Shown: piece by piece, positions 60,856 through 64,000 of the stretch
Position numbering within the stretch: the stretch's first letter is position 1
How the letters are laid out: each line of letters opens with the position of its first letter
Source: Dyella sp. 2HG41-7
GTDB lineage: Bacteria > Pseudomonadota > Gammaproteobacteria > Xanthomonadales > Rhodanobacteraceae
DNA length: 64,000 nucleotides
NCBI RefSeq assembly: GCF_021390675.1
Contig: NZ_JAJEJV010000004.1
Coordinates: 3,162,001 to 3,226,000, forward strand
Reading direction: 5' to 3'
The notes under the pieces: generated by a model
Seen by the model: only the letters and a program-made list of their open reading frames with translations
What the model was told of the DNA's origin: nothing
The model's database searches: none
Translations under genes and position numbers: made by a program

Positions 60856-62235
60856 ATGACTGCCTTCACCACGCTCCCCCTCAAACCCGCCTTGCTGGCC
60901 AGCATCGAAACGCTCGGCTACAGCGAGATGACGCCCATCCAGGAACAAAGCCTGCCAGCCATGCTGGAAGGGCGCGACGTGATCGCGCAGGCGCAGACGG
61001 GTAGCGGCAAAACCGCCGCCTTCGGGCTGAGTCTTCTACAATCGTTGAACGTGGAAACCATCCGTTTGCAGGCGTTGGTGTTGTGCCCGACGCGCGAGTT
61101 GGCCGATCAGGTGAGCAAAGCCATTCGCAAGCTCGCCGCGAACATTCCCAACGTCAAACTGCTGACCTTGTGCGGTGGCATGCCGCTAGGTCCGCAGTTG
61201 GCGTCGCTGACGCACGATCCACATATCGTGGTCGGTACGCCCGGTCGCGTGCAGGAGCATCTTAAGCGCGGCAGCTTGCACGGCGGCGGCATCCAGGTGC
61301 TGGTGTTGGACGAAGCGGACCGCATGCTCGATATGGGTTTCAGCGAGGCCATCGACGACATCGTCGGGCGCATCGCCAAACATCATCAAACGCTGTTGTT
61401 CTCCGCCACCTATCCCGACGATATCCGCGAGGTGAGCAAGCGCGTACAGCGCAATCCCGTCGAGATCATCGTGGAAGCGCCGCTTGAGTCGAAGCCGGCG
61501 ATCGAACAGCAATTTATCGACGTGGACCCGGCGCGAAAAATCGACGCGCTAGCGCAGCTGCTGGTTGGTGAACGCGGTCAGCACGCATTGGTGTTTTGCA
61601 ATATGCGACGCGATGTGGATGCCGTGGCGGAAGAACTGGATCGCCGCGGGTATTCCGCCTTGGCGTTGCACGGCGATATGGAACAACGCGATCGCGATGA
61701 AGTGCTGGTGCAATTCGCCAATCGCAGTTGCGCTGTTCTTGTGGCGACCGATGTGGCCGCACGCGGACTCGATATTACGGCGTTGCCGTTGGTGATCAGT
61801 TACGACGTTGCGCACGATCCCGATACGCACACCCATCGCATCGGCCGCACGGGACGCGCCGGGCAAACGGGCCTGGCCATCACGCTATGTACGCCGCGCG
61901 AAAAGCCCAAAGCCGAAAACATCGAGCAGATACTCGGCCGACCGTTGCCGTGGCATCCGCTGAAATTCTCGCCGCCACGCGGCAAAACGCTGAACTTAGC
62001 GCCGATGAAAACCCTGGTGATCGACGCCGGCCGCAAAGACAAGCTTCGACCGGGCGATATCTTGGGCGCGCTTACGGGCGATGCCGGACTCTCGGCGGAT
62101 GCGGTCGGCAAGATCGACGTTTTCGCGACGCGCGCCTACGTTGCGGTCAACCGATCTCTTGCGAACAAAGCGCTGGAGCGTCTGCGCGCTGGAAAGATCA
62201 AGGGACGCAATCTTCGCGTCCGCACGCTGGGTTGA
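60856..62235 (+). CDS. dbpA: DEAD-box RNA helicase DbpA
   Basis: A 459-residue helicase; E. coli DbpA is 457 and also begins MTAF. Q motif TPIQEQSLPAM, Walker A AQTGSGKT, PTRELADQ, GTPGRVQEH, DEAD box LDEADRMLDMGF, SAT, ARGLDI and HRIGRTGRAG are all present. Residues ~385-459 form the DbpA RNA-binding domain (KDKLRPGDILGALTGDAGLSADAVGKIDVF), which recognises hairpin 92 of 23S rRNA. It assists 50S assembly. Earlier in-frame starts exist but the MTAF start is conserved. Confidence 0.94.
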   Translation: MTAFTTLPLKPALLASIETLGYSEMTPIQEQSLPAMLEGRDVIAQAQTGSGKTAAFGLSLLQSLNVETIRLQALVLCPTRELADQVSKAIRKLAANIPNVKLLTLCGGMPLGPQLASLTHDPHIVVGTPGRVQEHLKRGSLHGGGIQVLVLDEADRMLDMGFSEAIDDIVGRIAKHHQTLLFSATYPDDIREVSKRVQRNPVEIIVEAPLESKPAIEQQFIDVDPARKIDALAQLLVGERGQHALVFCNMRRDVDAVAEELDRRGYSALALHGDMEQRDRDEVLVQFANRSCAVLVATDVAARGLDITALPLVISYDVAHDPDTHTHRIGRTGRAGQTGLAITLCTPREKPKAENIEQILGRPLPWHPLKFSPPRGKTLNLAPMKTLVIDAGRKDKLRPGDILGALTGDAGLSADAVGKIDVFATRAYVAVNRSLANKALERLRAGKIKGRNLRVRTLG

Positions 62236-62274
62236 TTTCAAGCTTTCGAACGAGTCGCTCGCGACATCGTTCGC

Positions 62275-62769
62275 TTATGCATTCGGCGACGCATTGCGGT
62301 TGATGTGTTGCGCCAACCATCGATCGAGTTGATTGGCAAAGGATTGCCGATCTCGCATATGAAACGCCGACGGGCCGCCCGTCTGTACGCCGGCGCCACG
62401 TAACTCTTCCATGAAATTGCGCATCGACAAGCGTTCGGCCATGTTCTCGGGCGTATAGCGTTCGCCACGCGGATTGATCGCGACGCCACCCTTCTCGATC
62501 ACGCGCGCGGCGAGCGGAATATCCTGCGTGACCACAAGATCGCCGGCATGCATGCGCTCGACAATTTCGTTATCCGCGACGTCAAACCCGCCCTGCACCG
62601 TCACCGAACGAATAAAACGGGACGACGGTCGCGGCAATGCGTGATTGGCCACCAAAGTCACCATGATTTTTGCGCGCTCGGCAGCTCGGAACAGAATCTC
62701 TTTGATCACGGCCGGACAGGCGTCGGCATCGACCCATATTTGCGGTGAGGGGATCTCGGGCGTTTGCAT
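62275..62769 (-). CDS. YaiI/YqxD family protein (UPF0178, DUF188)
   Basis: A 164-residue protein. [63 protein letters not shown] and [26 protein letters not shown] are diagnostic of UPF0178. The fold is PIN-like (acidic DxDACP pocket), suggesting a nuclease, but no function is established. It converges on dbpA. Confidence 0.93.
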   Translation of the reverse strand: MQTPEIPSPQIWVDADACPAVIKEILFRAAERAKIMVTLVANHALPRPSSRFIRSVTVQGGFDVADNEIVERMHAGDLVVTQDIPLAARVIEKGGVAINPRGERYTPENMAERLSMRNFMEELRGAGVQTGGPSAFHMRDRQSFANQLDRWLAQHINRNASPNA

Positions 62770-62949
62770 AGTTTGCTGAATGAAAGAGTCTAGGCGGGCA
62801 CCCGACGGTACGTATCGCGGGACACTAGAAGAAACGAATTGCTTAGAAATTCATAGTAGTACAACGCATCGCGAAGACGGACTTCATGTACTGCGAGCGC
62901 CAACCTGATACCGAAAAGGATAAACCTGCATAACGCGCGGCTTAGGAGT

Positions 62950-63177
62950 ATGGTTGAAGGTCAATCCATCTACCGCCCGGGCACCCGAATGAACGAGACA
63001 CCCAAACCTTTGTCAGCCGTGACAATTCATTCGATCTATTCAAGCAAGAAAATTGCGCCTGTCGTCGAACAGGCCAAGGACTTTAAGTCCACGAACAGTT
63101 TTGCGCGCGACGCTTCGCATTCGGGCCAGGCGCCCGAGAAACCCAAAGTCGAAAAGAAGCGCCCCAGCCGCTCGTAA
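62950..63177 (+). CDS. Short basic hypothetical protein
   Basis: 75 residues from an ATG with AGGAG only one base upstream; an in-frame ATG at 62989 (MNETPKPLSAVTIHS) is an alternative giving 62 residues. Polar, Lys/Ser-rich, disordered-looking C-terminus (EKPKVEKKRPSRS). No domain or membrane segment is recognisable. The surrounding DNA is less GC-rich than the rest. It may be a real small gene or chance. Confidence 0.4.
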   Translation: MVEGQSIYRPGTRMNETPKPLSAVTIHSIYSSKKIAPVVEQAKDFKSTNSFARDASHSGQAPEKPKVEKKRPSRS

Positions 63178-63241
63178 CGAAGCGAACATCGCCTTGCGAG
63201 TGAGCGACATCCGTCGCCGCTGCGCTGTCGCTCTCAGCGTA

Positions 63242-63559
63242 CTAGCTGTTCCCGCCCGACCATCGCGCATGTCGATACGTTCTTACGTGCCTCGCATGCG
63301 CGCGCTTTTCCCGCAGAACAAACGCCACTCCCATCAGTAGTGCGCCAACGCATGCCGCGACCATCGCGTGCGATGAAAGCCCTCGCGCACTGGCCCAGAC
63401 AAATCCTGCGACCACCGCGCCGACGGCTCCGCCACGGGTAAAGGCCGATTCGATTTCCCTGAAGGTCGCACCGTAGATGACGGAACCCTTACAACCCGCA
63501 CATACCTGCGCGCCCCGGTGCAGCGGGGTTCTGCAAAGTCCACAAATGCGCTGCTTCAT
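63242..63559 (-). CDS. Small membrane protein with N-terminal zinc-ribbon-like motif
   Basis: 105 residues. CGLC and CAGC (residues ~6-9 and 20-23) form a Cys4 zinc-ribbon-like site. Two hydrophobic segments follow (GGAVGAVVAGFVWASARG and HAMVAACVGALLMGVAFVL), then a basic His/Arg tail. The start MKQRICGLC was chosen because the longer frame upstream overlaps the VOC gene region. Function unknown. Confidence 0.65.
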   Translation of the reverse strand: MKQRICGLCRTPLHRGAQVCAGCKGSVIYGATFREIESAFTRGGAVGAVVAGFVWASARGLSSHAMVAACVGALLMGVAFVLREKRAHARHVRTYRHARWSGGNS

Positions 63560-63691
63560 ACGGCTCTCCGACCTTTTTGCACAGGTTAGGTGTACAAGGG
63601 CTATCGGCATCCGGCCTGACGTCTTGAGGCGCCCAGGTCGGCGGGGTGAGAACAATCGGTGGAAGCCTTCGAATATCGGAAGGAGATCGGA

Positions 63692-64000
63692 ATGAGTCTT
63701 CAACGGCGCCAAGTGCTGCAACTGTTGACCAGCGCTTTCGGGGTTGGATTGACGCTGTCCCGAAATGAATCCATGGCGGCGCAGAGCCCTGCAGCGCCGG
63801 CAAGTTCTGCCCTGCCCAAAAAGGCGGCGGCCAAACATTCATCAGGAGAAACGGAAATGGAAAAAGTCGCCGGAATCGGAGGATTGTTCTTCCGGGCTCG
63901 TGACCCCGACGCGTTGGGGAAGTGGTACGCGCAACACTTGGGCATCAACCTCACGCCGACCAGCGAAGGCGGAACCGTTTGGCAGCAGGAAGCCGGGCCG
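63692..64000 (+). CDS. VOC-family (glyoxalase-like) protein, 3' end outside the window
   Basis: An open frame from 63692 to the window edge (103 codons seen). Residues 1-30 resemble a Tat-like signal (LQRRQVLQLLTSAFGVGLTL) followed by an Ala/Pro-rich spacer. From residue 56, MEKVAGIGGLFFRARDPDAL and WYAQHLGIN begin a VOC domain. Both the ATG at 63692 (AGGAGATCGGA) and the in-frame ATG at 63857 (AGGAGAAACGGAA) have excellent ribosome-binding sites, so an exported and a cytoplasmic form may both be made, or the shorter form may be the true gene. VOC enzymes are metal-dependent dioxygenases, isomerases or glyoxalases; subtype cannot be judged from the fragment. Confidence 0.78.
   Translation, partial: MSLQRRQVLQLLTSAFGVGLTLSRNESMAAQSPAAPASSALPKKAAAKHSSGETEMEKVAGIGGLFFRARDPDALGKWYAQHLGINLTPTSEGGTVWQQEAGP

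Noticed and set aside
1-64000. tRNA, rRNA, CRISPR array, integrase or insertion sequence
   Set aside because: I looked for regularly spaced repeats, transposase motifs and tRNA-like cloverleaves and saw none convincing.

Overview
The window looks like chromosomal DNA of a GC-rich gammaproteobacterium of the Lysobacterales (Xanthomonadales), most likely Rhodanobacteraceae (Dyella/Frateuria/Luteibacter-like). Supporting this are two very large carbohydrate-type TonB-dependent receptors next to glycoside hydrolases and sugar kinases, DUF1800/DUF1501 gene sets, dispersed REP-like hairpins typical of the order, and NodT-type outer-membrane lipoproteins. I see no rRNA, tRNA, CRISPR array, prophage or transposase. 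The assignment is by recognition only; no search was run.

Layout. 1-4400: a short acidic protein, a striking multi-hairpin intergenic element, the housekeeping GTPase typA, and an OprB-like porin. 4441-18067: a coherent sugar-scavenging locus. On the minus strand lie agaS, two PfkB-family kinases, a TonB receptor, a GH36-like hydrolase and a GH35 beta-galactosidase. Divergently on the plus strand lie a class I aldolase, an amidohydrolase and an AgaR-like DeoR regulator. Together they suggest import and breakdown of a galactose/galactosamine-containing glycan through tagatose-6-phosphate. 18146-24000: REP elements, a GIY-YIG endonuclease, a methyltransferase and a DUF1800-DUF1501-DUF1800 cluster. 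24019-25846: a PadR-controlled membrane-sensor operon. 25975-31608: peroxide defence (OhrR/Ohr with three operator copies) and small accessory enzymes (SDR, crotonase, GlxA-type regulator, ABM monooxygenase, alpha/beta hydrolase).

31773-41735: a DipZ-type thiol-disulfide protein, then a second sugar locus: a secreted multidomain GH64 beta-1,3-glucanase, an MFS transporter, a LacI regulator and a TonB receptor. Paired copies of one 14-bp palindrome lie upstream of both the glucanase and the receptor, giving sequence evidence for one beta-glucan regulon. 41757-47576: a CzcA-type RND tripartite efflux operon. 47948-55829: SDR enzymes, two convergent LysR regulators with candidate boxes, an NmrA-like protein, a flavin disulfide oxidoreductase, a lipoprotein and an aldo/keto reductase. 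55871-60734: an EmrAB/NodT-type drug efflux operon with a divergent TetR. 60856-64000: DbpA helicase, YaiI-like protein, two small proteins and a truncated VOC-domain gene.

The operons are tightly packed: four-base ATGA overlaps occur at five gene junctions (agaS/kinase, kinase/kinase, padR/sensor, RND adaptor/pump, HlyD/MFS).
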